DNA of 64,000 bases from Aedes albopictus (GCF_035046485.1 NC_085136.1:80245734-80309733), one strand, 5' to 3'; positions 23,848 to 35,162 are shown, counted from the first letter of the stretch. A program made the numbers and translations. The notes: a model not told the origin generated them from the letters alone.

Positions 23848-25089
23848 TATGGTCGGCGTTAAGTCAGAGGGGACCAAGTAACAAAATTGACGAAAATTAG
23901 ATTTTCAGGGCATTTGGATAAGAACTACTTAAGCTACTTGGAACTTTCACCTAATTTTCTTAATGTTATGATTAACGAGAGTTATAGCACAATTTTCTTT
24001 TGATTTAACTGCAAAAATCGATAATAGTGTGCAGTCAGAGTGGACCATATGCTTGATGTCAAGAGAGTTGAAAAAATATGTATTGATTAAAATCCAATAA
24101 ATAAAATAGTATATCATCAAAATGTGATACGTTTCTAAATCGTATGACTCCCTAACGTATTTTCTGATGATTCTTGATCAAGAAAGCATGTGAAATTCCA
24201 CTTTATTATGGCCAATATCGTATTTTACAGATCATCGTGTTGAAGCATATTGTGGCATTTCGCGTGCAGACAGAGTGGACCATGTGTCTCTAAGAAAAAT
24301 GGTTGAAATTAACTTATTCTTCGTAATCCTTTCCAAATCAAAATATGTTTGTTTAGTAGCTGTTGGGCATCGTATTGAAATATACCAATACCCGTTTCAT
24401 GAAGAAATTGATTTTACCGATTATTTAAGAAATGTGTACTTGGTTCACTCTGTCTGAACGAATTCTTGAAAAGTGCCAGTCCTCTGAATAAATTATTATG
24501 ACCTGTGTAACTACAATATTTCAAAAACGTACCGAACTATGAAAATACATTCAAAAGTTGTTGGCTATTAAATGTTCAAGTTAGGAATTCATAAAAAGCT
24601 CATTAATTGACTACCCTTCATGTGATATTAAACTGTTGTACTTGGTCTACTCTGACTGAACATAAAAATTGAAAATGGTAATCAACAGTGTAATAACAGA
24701 AATATCAAATTCCAAACTTCCTGCTCACATTATATACCACTCCTATTAACTGTTGTCCTACTTGTGCATTATTTTTTCTTCAAATATGTAAAAACTTGAG
24801 TGTGAAATGTAGTTTTTACATGTAGGTTGAAGGTTTTCTAAAAACCGTTCAGTCAGAGTGGACTAAGTACAATCAATTACTTAGCAATTTCTCGGTTTCA
24901 ACCTTTATTTTACGTTTTTTCGCGATCAATACAGAGCGATGTTGTGATGAATAGTTATTAAGATTTATGGCAAAAATTCAAGAACATTTGTTGAAAAACT
25001 CAAAACTTATGGAGTTGCAAACTTAAAAGTCGGTTTTCGAGAAATTAAGTAAAAGACATATGGTCCTCTCTGACTTAACGCCGACCATA
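23848..25089. mobile_element. 1.24-kb TA-flanked element with seven TIR-like motifs
   Basis: The element at 23850-25087 starts TGGTCGGCGTTAAGTCAGAG. The first 27 bases match the complement of the last 27 with one mismatch, and TA flanks both ends. The inner TIR word CAGTCAGAGTGGACCA recurs at 24032, 24267 and 24850 in plus sense and at 24441 and 24643 in minus sense, about every 200 bp. No transposase. The repeated word could be a series of transposase binding sites. Confidence 0.75.
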
Positions 25090-25210
25090 TGAATTTTAAG
25101 TTTTTGGAGCCCATATTCTCAGTCGCTTAAAATATATTAAGTAATAAACTTTGGATAGCAATTTGTCTCGATAATAAGAAGGCACCGTTTCAGACAATTT
25201 TCTAAACTTT

Positions 25211-25383
25211 GGGACTGTCCATAAACCACGTGGTCATTTTTTTGGGACTTTTCAATCCCCCCCCCCCCGCGTGGTCATTAGTCCATACAAAATTTTTTAT
25301 TGGTCCATACAAAATGGTCATTAGCCGAACCCCCCCCCCCCCCCCCCCCCCCCCTTATGACCACGTGGTTTATGGACAGCCCC
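25211..25383. mobile_element. poly-C MITE with a C25 run
   Basis: Starts GGGACTGTCCATAAACCACG and ends CGTGGTTTATGGACAGCCCC, flanked by TTT on both sides. A C run of 12 lies near 25257 and one of 25 at 25330-25354. Same family as 16718 and 63934. Confidence 0.8.
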
Positions 25384-25580
25384 TTTGCCGTATACCAATG
25401 CAAATTTGGAGCGATAAATTAGGTACCGAAACAAATTGAATGCTTTTTGCATCATCCACAATGCTTTGACCCTCGTAAATAAAGCAATGAGACCCGAACG
25501 CACTAAACTATGCCCAAATAGGAAATTGTTTCAAAGCCAATAAAAACCTAGAAGGATAATTTTCTTTCCTTTTCCCATAG
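25384..25580. other. no gene seen
   Basis: Unique AT-rich sequence ending in a pyrimidine tract and CAG-like acceptor (TTTCCTTTTCCCATAG, ending 25580). Confidence 0.3.
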
Positions 25581-25803
25581 ACATCGGTACGGATGCGCGC
25601 ATTTTTCCGGTGACGACAACCATTTCTCCAACACGGCCTATCGCCACCCGCCGGAGATTGATGCGTCAATGTTGAGAATAAAAATAATTTGGAAACGAGC
25701 TATAAAAAGCGTCATTTCGCGGTACGACAACCACGGGGCCCAAAGAGGATATGTCCAGCAGCAGCAACAGCAGTGCGCTCCCTCAAGGTGTGGGTGGGGG
25801 TTG
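25581..25803 (+). CDS. candidate internal exon, product unknown
   Basis: A pyrimidine-rich tract with TTTTCCCATAG (ending 25580) could be a 3' splice site, and GTAAGA at 25804 a 5' splice site. Between them one frame (codons from 25582) is open for 74 codons. It has protein-like composition, including SGDDNHFSNTAYRHPPEIDA and a short Gln run (VQQQQQQ) near the end. I recognise no family. The sequence is unique and not part of a mobile element I know. A 223-base window open in one of six frames is not rare by chance, so this is only a candidate. A partner exon was not found. Confidence 0.2.
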
Positions 25804-26270
25804 GTAAGAATAAAGTAATAAAACCGAAGGCAGCCAGCCCCCCCATTGGGATCCGAAATGGTGACTCGCACTCTCTTTCTCGCTTTCTGTCGCTAAAGAT
25901 GGCAGACTCCTCGGTCGGAGGGGCAAATGAAAACGCAACCCATAAATGTCGAATAGCATCACACTAAAACCAGGATCTCATCTCATTCTGTTAAGGTTGC
26001 TGTCCCGTCTCGTGTACCCGCACCACAAACTACGGCTGTCCCGAGGTGAAGCGTGTAGCGTATGAGTAACTAAATGAAAGCAAAGTTTGTCTAATGCGAA
26101 AAATGAATGAAAGTGCGATTTCTCATACTGAATCCCACACAAATTTCAATCAGAGGCCGACAGGAGCCCGAGGAGGTAACAGGAGCTGCAAATAACTTTT
26201 TCAGAGTTGTTTCCAGAGTAATTCCACGAGAATTCCTGAGAGTATTCCTGGATAAATCCAACGGAACAAA
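25804..26270. other. unique DNA, no gene recognised
   Basis: Balanced composition. Would be intron if the preceding exon candidate is real. Confidence 0.3.
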
Positions 26271-26275
26271 ATGCC

Positions 26276-27629
26276 TCCTGGAATTCCCTTGGAATTATCC
26301 TGGAATTCCTCCTGGAATTCCCTGGAATTCCTCTTGGAATTCCCTGGAATTCCTCTTGGAATTCCCTGGAATTCCTCTTGGAATTCCCTGGAATTCCTCT
26401 TGGAATTCCCTGGAATTCCTCTTGGAATTCCCTGGAATTCCTCTTGGAATTCCCTGGAATTCCTCTTGGAATTCCCTGGAATTTCTCTTGGAATTCCCTG
26501 GAATTCCTCTTGGAATTCCCTGGAATTCCTCTTGGAATTCCCTGGAATTCCTCTTGGAATTCCCTGGAATTCCTCTTGGAATTCCCTGGAATTCCTCTTG
26601 GAATTCCCTGGAATTCCTCTTGGAATTCCCTGGAATTCCTCTTGGAATTCCCTGGAATTCCTCTTGGAATTCCCTGGAATTCCTCTTGGAATTCCCTGGA
26701 ATTCCTCCTGGAATTCCCCTGGAATTCCTCCTGGAATTCCCCTGGAATTCCTCCTGGAATTCCCCTGGAATTCCTCCTGGAATTCCCCTGGAATTCCTCC
26801 TGGAATTCCCCTGGAATTCCTCCTGGAATTCCCCTGGAATTCCTCCTGGAATTCCCCTGGAATTCCTCCTGGAATTCCCCTGGAATTCCTCCTGGAATTC
26901 CCCTGGAATTCCTCCTGGAATTCCCCTGGAATTCCTCCTGGAATTCCCCTGGAATTCCTCCTGGAATTCCCCTGGAATTCCTCCTGGAATTCCCCTGGAA
27001 TTCCTCCTGGAATTCCCCTGGAATTCCTCCTGGAATTCCCCTGGAATTCCTCCTGGAATTCCCCTGGAATTCCTCCTGGAATTCCCCTGGAATTCCTCCT
27101 GGAATTCCCCTGGAATTCCTCCTGGAATTCCCCTGGAATTCCTCCTGGAATTCCCCTGGAATTCCTCCTGGAATTCCCCTGGAATTCCTCCTGGAATTCC
27201 CCTGGAATTCCTCCTGGAATTCCCCTGGAATTCCTCCTGGAATTCCCCTGGAATTCCTCCTGGAATTCCCCTGGAATTCCTCCTGGAATTCCCCTGGAAT
27301 TCCTCCTGGAATTCCCCTGGAATTCCTCCTGGAATTCCCCTGGAATTCCTCCTGGAATTCCCCTGGAATTCCTCCTGGAATTCCCCTGGAATTCCTCCTG
27401 GAATTCCCCTGGAATTCCTCCTGGAATTCCCCTGGAATTCCTCCTGGAATTCCCCTGGAATTCCTCCTGGAATTCCCCTGGAATTCCTCCTGGAATTCCC
27501 CTGGAATTCCTCCTGGAATTCCCCTGGAATTCCTCCTGGAATTCCCCTGGAATTCCTCCTGGAATTCCCCTGGAATTCCTCCTGGAATTCCCCTGGAATT
27601 CCTTCTGGAAATTCTCCTGAAATTCCTCG
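26276..27629. repeat. clean 22/23-bp GGAATTCC minisatellite
   Basis: Two joined arrays. About 26302-26703: units of 22 bp (GGAATTCCCT + GGAATTCCTCTT), about 18 copies. About 26704-27602: units of 23 bp (GGAATTCCTCCT + GGAATTCCCCT), about 39 copies. Only one internal variant was noted (GGAATTTCTCTT near 26480), and the ends grade into degenerate units. Every half-unit carries the palindrome GGAATTCC, so both strands look alike. Because 22 and 23 are not multiples of 3 and no unit contains a stop, several frames on both strands stay open for 420-590 codons. These are not genes. Confidence 0.95.
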
Positions 27630-27639
27630 AAGAACCATT

Positions 27640-28690
27640 GATTTTTTTACAGTAGACGAATTGAATTTTAGTGCAGTAGACGCTCGACTGAAGCAGAATT
27701 TCAACTGTCATTTATCGATAGAAACTCTCACTAGTTCTGATAAACAACCCTACTGTGGCTTCTTTAAATCAAGATTAAGAAATAACCTTTTGTTATTTCC
27801 TTCCACTAGGACAGCCACGGTTGGCCCGAGATCCCGACGGAGATATTGGTGCGAGGAACAAGCTGTCGGTGCTGCCTGATTTGGGATCTTTCCCTGCCCT
27901 TCCAACCACGGGACAGAAAGATACGCACGCCATTTCCAAAAAAGGCAATAAATATAAACAAACAGATTTAATGGAGAATTTGAAGAAATGAAACCCGAAG
28001 CTGCGCTGGGAGCTGGCTGACTGGGGTGTCCGCTCGAATCTTTCTCCTCGACGGCGTTGCGATGGGTTTCCGGTATTTGGCTGGCTAGGGGGATGAGATT
28101 TGACAGTCGAATGTGCTGGCTGCACTCCGCTCCGTTGTTGTAAGGCAGGCGCTGAGCTCGCTTTTGACGATGTGGTGCCGATGGTGATTTCGATGCTTTT
28201 TACGATGTTCATAAAAATCAAATTTGATGATGATACCTAAAATAATAACAGTGCAATAACAATAACATGAGCGCGCGTAAACAGACACACACAGAGATAC
28301 AAACGCAGACCAGGATGCACGCCTGGATGAAGCTTGGTCAGGAGATTGTTTTGAAACTGACATGCGTTGATGAAGATTCGTGTTCTTCTTCTAGACGTGA
28401 CGTGACATCCAAACCTGGACAGAGCCTTCTTCTCAGCTTTGTGTTCTTATCTATATGCCAAAACCTGTTTACTCTCGAAGAAAAAAAGCGCAGGTTGAGA
28501 ATCCATGGAGATGGCTGCGCAGTAGACTCCATCATTGACGTAATTCAACGAAGGCGGTCAAGCAGGATCATGAGAAACTAATGGCAACTCCGGAAGCATC
28601 AGAGCCCAGGAAGCAGAAGGAACCAAGGTATACCCAGACGGAGGCCCTCACTTTCACGGATAGCCTCAAAAAATGTGGCAGAAGCGATTA
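27640..28690. other. unique DNA, no gene recognised
   Basis: Balanced composition, with a possible acceptor TTCCTTCCACTAG ending at 27809. After it more than one frame is open for 50-60 codons, so none can be chosen. ORFs on both strands up to 142 codons lack motifs. Confidence 0.3.
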
Positions 28691-28699
28691 CTTATGACA

Positions 28700-29653
28700 A
28701 GAAAACTCAGAATGCCCAGTGTGCAATGGTTTAGAGGAAACGGCGGAACACGTTTTGTTCGTGTGCCCGCGTTTTCGCACAATGCGTGACCGCATGCTTG
28801 CCACATGCGGGGAGGACACAAACCCGGACAACTTGGTCCAGAGGATGTGTAGGGATGAGTTTGGCTGGAACGCCGTTTCAACGGCTATCACCCATATCGT
28901 CTGGGAGCTACAGAGGTGGTGGCGCGTGGACTCGGAGAATGGCTAGTCCAGATACAGTACAAGAGGTGGTCCAGGGGTTCGAAGTCGGCTTCGTAGGTCA
29001 TACCGGTGGTGCCCTGCGGTCGAGATCGACCCTTACAGCGATTAAGTGGCCGCGGAGAGGAAGTCCCGGTAGCGGTGCTGTCGTGGCGTTGGTCTACTGG
29101 GTTGGATCCGAGCCCGCGGTTAGAAAGGGGTCCCCGGCAAGGGTCGGGGCAGGTGGAGACCCTGCTGTCAGCAACCTCCTGGTGCAGCTGATAGGGCCTG
29201 AAGGGTAGTGATACCCTTGCCTTCAGCAGGTCAGATCGGGCTGCACGTGGGCATCAGTTCTTGATGTCTGCAAAGCAGTTGGGCGCGGGCGGGGTTGACC
29301 CTGCCCGCCTTCCGAGGACAAAAGGAGTGGCGAGGACCACTCGGGAAACTGGCTAAGCGCCAGCATGCTACCGTGATGGACTCTCCAAAGCGAGTCATCG
29401 ATGTACGTTGCTGCAGGCAACGCAGCTAAACTTGAGGGTGCGATGTGCACTAGCCCCTCTCTGAAGCAATGCCTTCTTGGTGGTTCCGGAGAGACGAAGG
29501 GTTTGGCGACCATAGGAATGTGTTTTAGTGGGTCGAGGATAGAGTAGTTCTGACTTTTACTATTGTTGTAGAAGACGGCCTAAACCCCACACTACGCTAA
29601 CCTTCCTGTTAGGGTGTTTGTTGAGCAGATTTCTCCCCCTATGGTTCAGGAAA
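28700..29653 (+). pseudogene. R1-clade retrotransposon, 3' end of ORF2 plus 3' UTR
   Basis: The ORF2 tail reads CPVCNGLEETAEHVLFVCPR (from about 28711), the C-terminal CCHC motif of R1-clade polymerases, then ends at the stop 28944-28946. A 3' UTR of about 700 bp runs to a short A run at 29648-29653. The same tail and UTR occur on the minus strand at 56886-57734, so the two are copies of one family. That family differs from the full-length element at 51557-56871. The 5' end is truncated inside ORF2. Confidence 0.8.
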
Positions 29654-29785
29654 AAAGGGTCCTTAGCGGGGGCGTTGATGTGAGGGTGCTTACAGTGGAG
29701 ATGACTCTGAAGGTTAAAACCTAGACGAGATCCTAGCGCGGAAGAACTCATCACGGCACTGCGAGGTCCCGGTGACCACAGTAGT
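29654..29785 (+). pseudogene. R1-clade ORF1 fragment, first copy
   Basis: Reads VRVLTVEMTLKVK, matching VRVRALTPEMTIQCK of the intact ORF1, then breaks near 29785 where a foldback fragment begins. The same stretch is repeated at 30204-30303. Confidence 0.65.
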
Positions 29786-30130
29786 ATGGGACACACTTGT
29801 ATGGAAAAATTAAATCCTCGCTCCAGTCGACTTTTTAGATGCCATTTAGGTCCCATATGAACTGTACAAAATTTCAGTGCAATCGGTGAAACTATAATTT
29901 AGCGCAAGCGGTTCAAAGTTTTCATAGGATTTACTATGGAGAAAGTTACACTTTCATACGAAAAATCCCAGAGGTCACCCCTTGTCTCCTTAATTCAAGT
30001 CGATCAATGTTCCTTGTAGAAAAATCAATTATGAACCTTTCCTTTGAAGACCGCAAAACAATTGGATGCTTGTGGAAAAAGTTATTGATTTTTTACCGAT
30101 TAGTGATCCAACGAACGGCTTTTCGTTTCG
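29786..30130 (+). mobile_element. single arm of the foldback family seen at 61093
   Basis: GGGACACACTTGTATGG, TCCCATATGAACTGTACAAA, GATTTACTATGGAGAAA and GAAGACCGCAAAACAATTGG follow in the same order as in the left arm at 61093-61390. The opposite arm is absent. It lies between two copies of the same R1 ORF1 stretch. Confidence 0.65.
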
Positions 30131-30164
30131 TTTTATCCGCAGCACTGCTGCTGCCGTTGTTGCA

Positions 30165-31121
30165 TGTGGTGGCGGGAGGTATCACCACCCCAGAAACAGG
30201 TGAGGGTGCTTACAATAGAGATGACTCTGAAGGTTAAAAACGTAGACGAGATCCTAGCGCGGAAGAACTCGTCACGGCACTGCGAGGTACCGGTGACCAC
30301 CGCAGCCGTTCTGTTACGGAAGCGCCCGGCAGGGCCACTGGTAGCCTAGGTACAGCTACCTGTGGTGAACGCAAACAAGTATGTTCAAATAAGGAAGCTC
30401 AAGGTGGGTTGGTCAATATGCCAACTGGCCTTGTACGAGCCACCGGAGTTTTGCTTCAGGTGTTGGAATCCAGGGCACAAGTCATGGGATTGCAAAGGCC
30501 CTGTCAGAATCAAGCTGTGTAGGCGATGAAGTGGTCAATGCTACATGGCTCAAGGCTGCATCAGTCCATCCAAGGATTCGATTTTTTCGGTGGAATTCGC
30601 GAACAGCATGCACCCTACGGGAGGTCCAAGGTGCCCGGCCTTCAGAAGAGTCGCAGCTGACAAATCACAGTGCAGGTAACGCAGCTAAGCCTGAACCACT
30701 GTGACGCAGCTCAGCAACTGCTTTATCAGGCAGTTTCTGAGCGGAGCCGGATATCGCCATCATAGCGGACCAATACGGAGTACCCGGCGGCAACGGCAAC
30801 TGGGCCTCGGATGGGACCAGGAAAATGGCGGCGATATGGACGACGGGTAAATACCCCGTGCAGGAGTTGGTGTCTACACCTTACGAGGACTTCGTAATCG
30901 CCAAAGTAAAGGGAATTTTCTTCTGTAGCTGTTATGCGCTTCCGCGGTGGTCGATCGAGCAGTTTACGCAGATGCTGGAATGCATGACGACTGTGCTGAC
31001 AGGGCGAAGGCCGATGGTAACAGCGGGTGACTTCAATGCCTGGAACGTGAAACGGGGAAGCCGTTTTATGAACCACAGTGGAGTCAGATTCTGTTCGAGA
31101 CACCGCTTGACATCTGAGTAA
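30165..31121 (+). pseudogene. R1-clade ORF1 end and ORF2 start, broken
   Basis: In order: an ORF1 block (QVRVLTIEMTLKVKNVDEIL, about 30195-30260), a zinc-knuckle block (NPGHKSWDCKGPVRIKLCRR, about 30470-30525) with a stop after it, and then the endonuclease start of ORF2. That part includes YPVQELVSTPYEDFVIAKVK and TAGDFNAWN, near 30850-31050. GDFN is the catalytic block of the APE-type endonuclease. The gene junction lies near 30660-30700. Stops and shifts make it inactive, and it ends abruptly at about 31121. This is the plus-strand counterpart of the intact element at 51557. Confidence 0.75.
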
Positions 31122-31124
31122 GGG

Positions 31125-31609
31125 TGTAGTCTATCAGTTATCCAAATAAGAAAACAATTCTTTCAAATACATCCTAGAATTTCAAACCGAAGATTAACCT
31201 TTTGTTCAACGTTTCGGTGAAACAGCAATCCTCGTTCCCTTCCAAAGACACACGTTGAAAGGGTCAATTAAGTTTTCTGTTTACAAAAATCCGGCGGCGT
31301 GTCACGCCATGAATAAACATTCCTCGTTGAAGCCTGCAGCGAATTTCCATACGACCATCAACCTTTTTTCGGTACGCCAACATGAAGTGGGGGGTAACAA
31401 CGCAAAAACGCCAGGAGGATGCGTACGAAACGTACATACTCCATCATCATGGCTGCCGTACCATGAATGACGGTGGAGATAGTTGCCAGGTGGCGATGGA
31501 GAATGAGAGAGACGTCGAGCCTACTGGTACTGCAGTACCATTCGCTGCTACCGTAAATAGGTGAAAAAATCACTTCATAGCTGTGTAGTATACATTTTTT
31601 CAAAGACTA
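31125..31609. other. unique DNA, no gene recognised
   Basis: Spacer between the R1 remnant and the 11-bp satellite. It has balanced composition and small overlapping frames on both strands only. Confidence 0.3.
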
Positions 31610-34167
31610 AGCGGAGACCAAGAGGAGACCAAGAGGAGACCAAGAGGAGACCAAGAGGAGACCAAGAGGAGACCAAGAGGAGACCAAGAGGAGACCAAGA
31701 GGAGACCAAGAGGAGACCAAGAGGAGACCAAGAGGAGACCAAGAGGAGACCAAGAGGAGACCAAGAGGAGACCAAGAGGAGACCAAGAGGAGACCAAGAG
31801 GAGACCAAGAGGAGACCAAGAGGAGACCAAGAGGAGACCAAGAGGAGACCAAGAGGAGACCAAGAGGAGACCAAGAGGAGACCAAGAGGAGACCAAGAGG
31901 AGACCAAGAGGAGACCAAGAGGAGACCAAGAGGAGACCAAGAGGAGACCAAGAGGAGACCAAGAGGAGACCAAGAGGAGACCAAGAGGAGACCAAGAGGA
32001 GACCAAGAGGAGACCAAGAGGAGACCAAGAGGAGACCAAGAGGAGACCAAGAGGAGACCAAGAGGAGACCAAGAGGAGACCAAGAGGAGACCAAGAGGAG
32101 ACCAAGAGGAGACCAAGAGGAGACCAAGAGGAGACCAAGAGGAGACCAAGAGGAGACCAAGAGGAGACCAAGAGGAGACCAAGAGGAGACCAAGAGGAGA
32201 CCAAGAGGAGACCAAGAGGAGACCAAGAGGAGACCAAGAGGAGACCAAGAGGAGACCAAGAGGAGACCAAGAGGAGACCAAGAGGAGACCAAGAGGAGAC
32301 CAAGAGGAGACCAAGAGGAGACCAAGAGGAGACCAAGAGGAGACCAAGAGGAGACCAAGAGGAGACCAAGAGGAGACCAAGAGGAGACCAAGAGGAGACC
32401 AAGAGGAGACCAAGAGGAGACCAAGAGGAGACCAAGAGGAGACCAAGAGGAGACCAAGAGGAGACCAAGAGGAGACCAAGAGGAGACCAAGAGGAGACCA
32501 AGAGGAGACCAAGAGGAGACCAAGAGGAGACCAAGAGGAGACCAAGAGGAGACCAAGAGGAGACCAAGAGGAGACCAAGAGGAGACCAAGAGGAGACCAA
32601 GAGGAGACCAAGAGGAGACCAAGAGGAGACCAAGAGGAGACCAAGAGGAGACCAAGAGGAGACCAAGAGGAGACCAAGAGGAGACCAAGAGGAGACCAAG
32701 AGGAGACCAAGAGGAGACCAAGAGGAGACCAAGAGGAGACCAAGAGGAGACCAAGAGGAGACCAAGAGGAGACCAAGAGGAGACCAAGAGGAGACCAAGA
32801 GGAGACCAAGAGGAGACCAAGAGGAGACCAAGAGGAGACCAAGAGGAGACCAAGAGGAGACCAAGAGGAGACCAAGAGGAGACCAAGAGGAGACCAAGAG
32901 GAGACCAAGAGGAGACCAAGAGGAGACCAAGAGGAGACCAAGAGGAGACCAAGAGGAGACCAAGAGGAGACCAAGAGGAGACCAAGAGGAGACCAAGAGG
33001 AGACCAAGAGGAGACCAAGAGGAGACCAAGAGGAGACCAAGAGGAGACCAAGAGGAGACCAAGAGGAGACCAAGAGGAGACCAAGAGGAGACCAAGAGGA
33101 GACCAAGAGGAGACCAAGAGGAGACCAAGAGGAGACCAAGAGGAGACCAAGAGGAGACCAAGAGGAGACCAAGAGGAGACCAAGAGGAGACCAAGAGGAG
33201 ACCAAGAGGAGACCAAGAGGAGACCAAGAGGAGACCAAGAGGAGACCAAGAGGAGACCAAGAGGAGACCAAGAGGAGACCAAGAGGAGACCAAGAGGAGA
33301 CCAAGAGGAGACCAAGAGGAGACCAAGAGGAGACCAAGAGGAGACCAAGAGGAGACCAAGAGGAGACCAAGAGGAGACCAAGAGGAGACCAAGAGGAGAC
33401 CAAGAGGAGACCAAGAGGAGACCAAGAGGAGACCAAGAGGAGACCAAGAGGAGACCAAGAGGAGACCAAGAGGAGACCAAGAGGAGACCAAGAGGAGACC
33501 AAGAGGAGACCAAGAGGAGACCAAGAGGAGACCAAGAGGAGACCAAGAGGAGACCAAGAGGAGACCAAGAGGAGACCAAGAGGAGACCAAGAGGAGACCA
33601 AGAGGAGACCAAGAGGAGACCAAGAGGAGACCAAGAGGAGACCAAGAGGAGACCAAGAGGAGACCAAGAGGAGACCAAGAGGAGACCAAGAGGAGACCAA
33701 GAGGAGACCAAGAGGAGACCAAGAGGAGACCAAGAGGAGACCAAGAGGAGACCAAGAGGAGACCAAGAGGAGACCAAGAGGAGACCAAGAGGAGACCAAG
33801 AGGAGACCAAGAGGAGACCAAGAGGAGACCAAGAGGAGACCAAGAGGAGACCAAGAGGAGACCAAGAGGAGACCAAGAGGAGACCAAGAGGAGACCAAGA
33901 GGAGACCAAGAGGAGACCAAGAGGAGACCAAGAGGAGACCAAGAGGAGACCAAGAGGAGACCAAGAGGAGACCAAGAGGAGACCAAGAGGAGACCAAGAG
34001 GAGACCAAGAGGAGACCAAGAGGAGACCAAGAGGAGACCAAGAGGAGACCAAGAGGAGACCAAGAGGAGACCAAGAGGAGACCAAGAGGAGACCAAGAGG
34101 AGACCAAGAGGAGACCAAGAGGAGACCAAGAGGAGACCAAGAGGAGACCAAGAGGAGACCAAGAGGA
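31610..34167. repeat. 11-bp satellite, 231 exact-register units
   Basis: The unit is AGAGGAGACCA. From 31621 to 34161 the length is 2541 = 231 x 11, and the phase never slips. One variant unit (AGCGGAGACCA) precedes it and a partial unit follows. I saw no base change inside, and the peptide read in frame repeats KRRPRGDQEET without variation. The plus strand of the unit has no T and the minus strand no A, so stop codons are impossible in all six frames. That explains the open frames of 850-890 codons on both strands, which are not genes. It is 82% purine on the plus strand. Confidence 0.97.
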
Positions 34168-34169
34168 AG

Positions 34170-35160
34170 GCATCATTTTATTTACAGCAATGCACAATGT
34201 TCAACTCACCCCCGGTTCACGGTACGCATCGTTCGTCGGTCGTAGGAAAACGTTTGTGAAACTCGTGCAAAAAATGGAAATGATGCTACCCGGCCGTCCA
34301 TCCGTCCATATAACAACATTCATTCCATTCGACCAACCTCGCTCTCGCGGGTGTTGGTGCGCGCCACCTCGTCGCTGGTCCTGGACAGTCAGTCGGACGG
34401 TTGGTGGAGATGAGTTTGAACGATTTGAATATTTATGACGTGACCTCGTCGCTAATTAAGGTTTTATTAATTTATGGAAAAATAAATATTGTCCCAGCGA
34501 AACGTGAGTGCGTCCTTTTTTCCTGTTCGGTCCTTCTCGGTGCTCCACTTGGGCTCTGATTCTGTCCGTGGTTTCGCGCTCAAAAAGACCATTGCTGTAT
34601 AATGGCTGCAACTAGTGAAATTTATTTCGACGCTCCTCTGGAATGAAAAATAAATCACAGCGAAAGAAATAATTCACCAATCGTTAATTGAATTAAAACT
34701 TAAGATGCTGCTAGCAATCTAGTAGATTTAGAAGCGAATCAAATAAATTTAGCCAATGCAAATGTCCCCCGCTGATTCATCCACGGACACGTTCGCCACC
34801 CCTCTGGAAAATGCAGTGAACTTAAAAAAAACAACTTAGTACTTTTACTGTTGCTTGGAACCGCTGGGCTGCTGTGCGTGAGATGTGATTGCCTGATCCA
34901 TTATTGTCACCGATCCATCTTCCTCCCCGTCAGGGCACGCTCATCGACGACGCAGTGTGATGTCTCTGTGCTTAAATTAAATGTAAATTCAAAGGCGAAT
35001 TTTATTGCCTGGTGCTGACTCGCCCCTGGCAGATCTGTGCCTATCCAGGAATTGTCATGAGTATCTGCATGGCGTTTCTGTAGAACCAGTAGCAGTGATT
35101 TAGATTAGGCATTGTCCAATAGCTGCGTAGACTCTCTTGACTAACGGCTACGCAGTCTTG
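34170..35160. other. unique DNA, no gene recognised
   Basis: Non-repetitive. Contains AATAAATATTG and similar AT-rich words near 34480. No motif-bearing frame. Confidence 0.3.
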
Positions 35161-35162
35161 GG

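Noticed and set aside
26107..27879. 590-codon open frame, with overlapping frames of 420-520 codons on both strands
   Set aside because: Produced by the stop-free 22/23-bp minisatellite, whose unit length shifts the frame every copy. The peptide is only the satellite read in rotating frames.
27810..27990. Exon after the acceptor-like TTCCTTCCACTAG
   Set aside because: At least two frames stay open for more than 50 codons, and no donor or partner exon was found, so no frame can be chosen.
31561..34245. 894-codon repeat protein (KRRPRGDQEET) and 850-865-codon minus-strand frames
   Set aside because: The 11-bp unit cannot contain a stop in any frame, so open frames are inevitable. No conserved non-repeat domain is attached.
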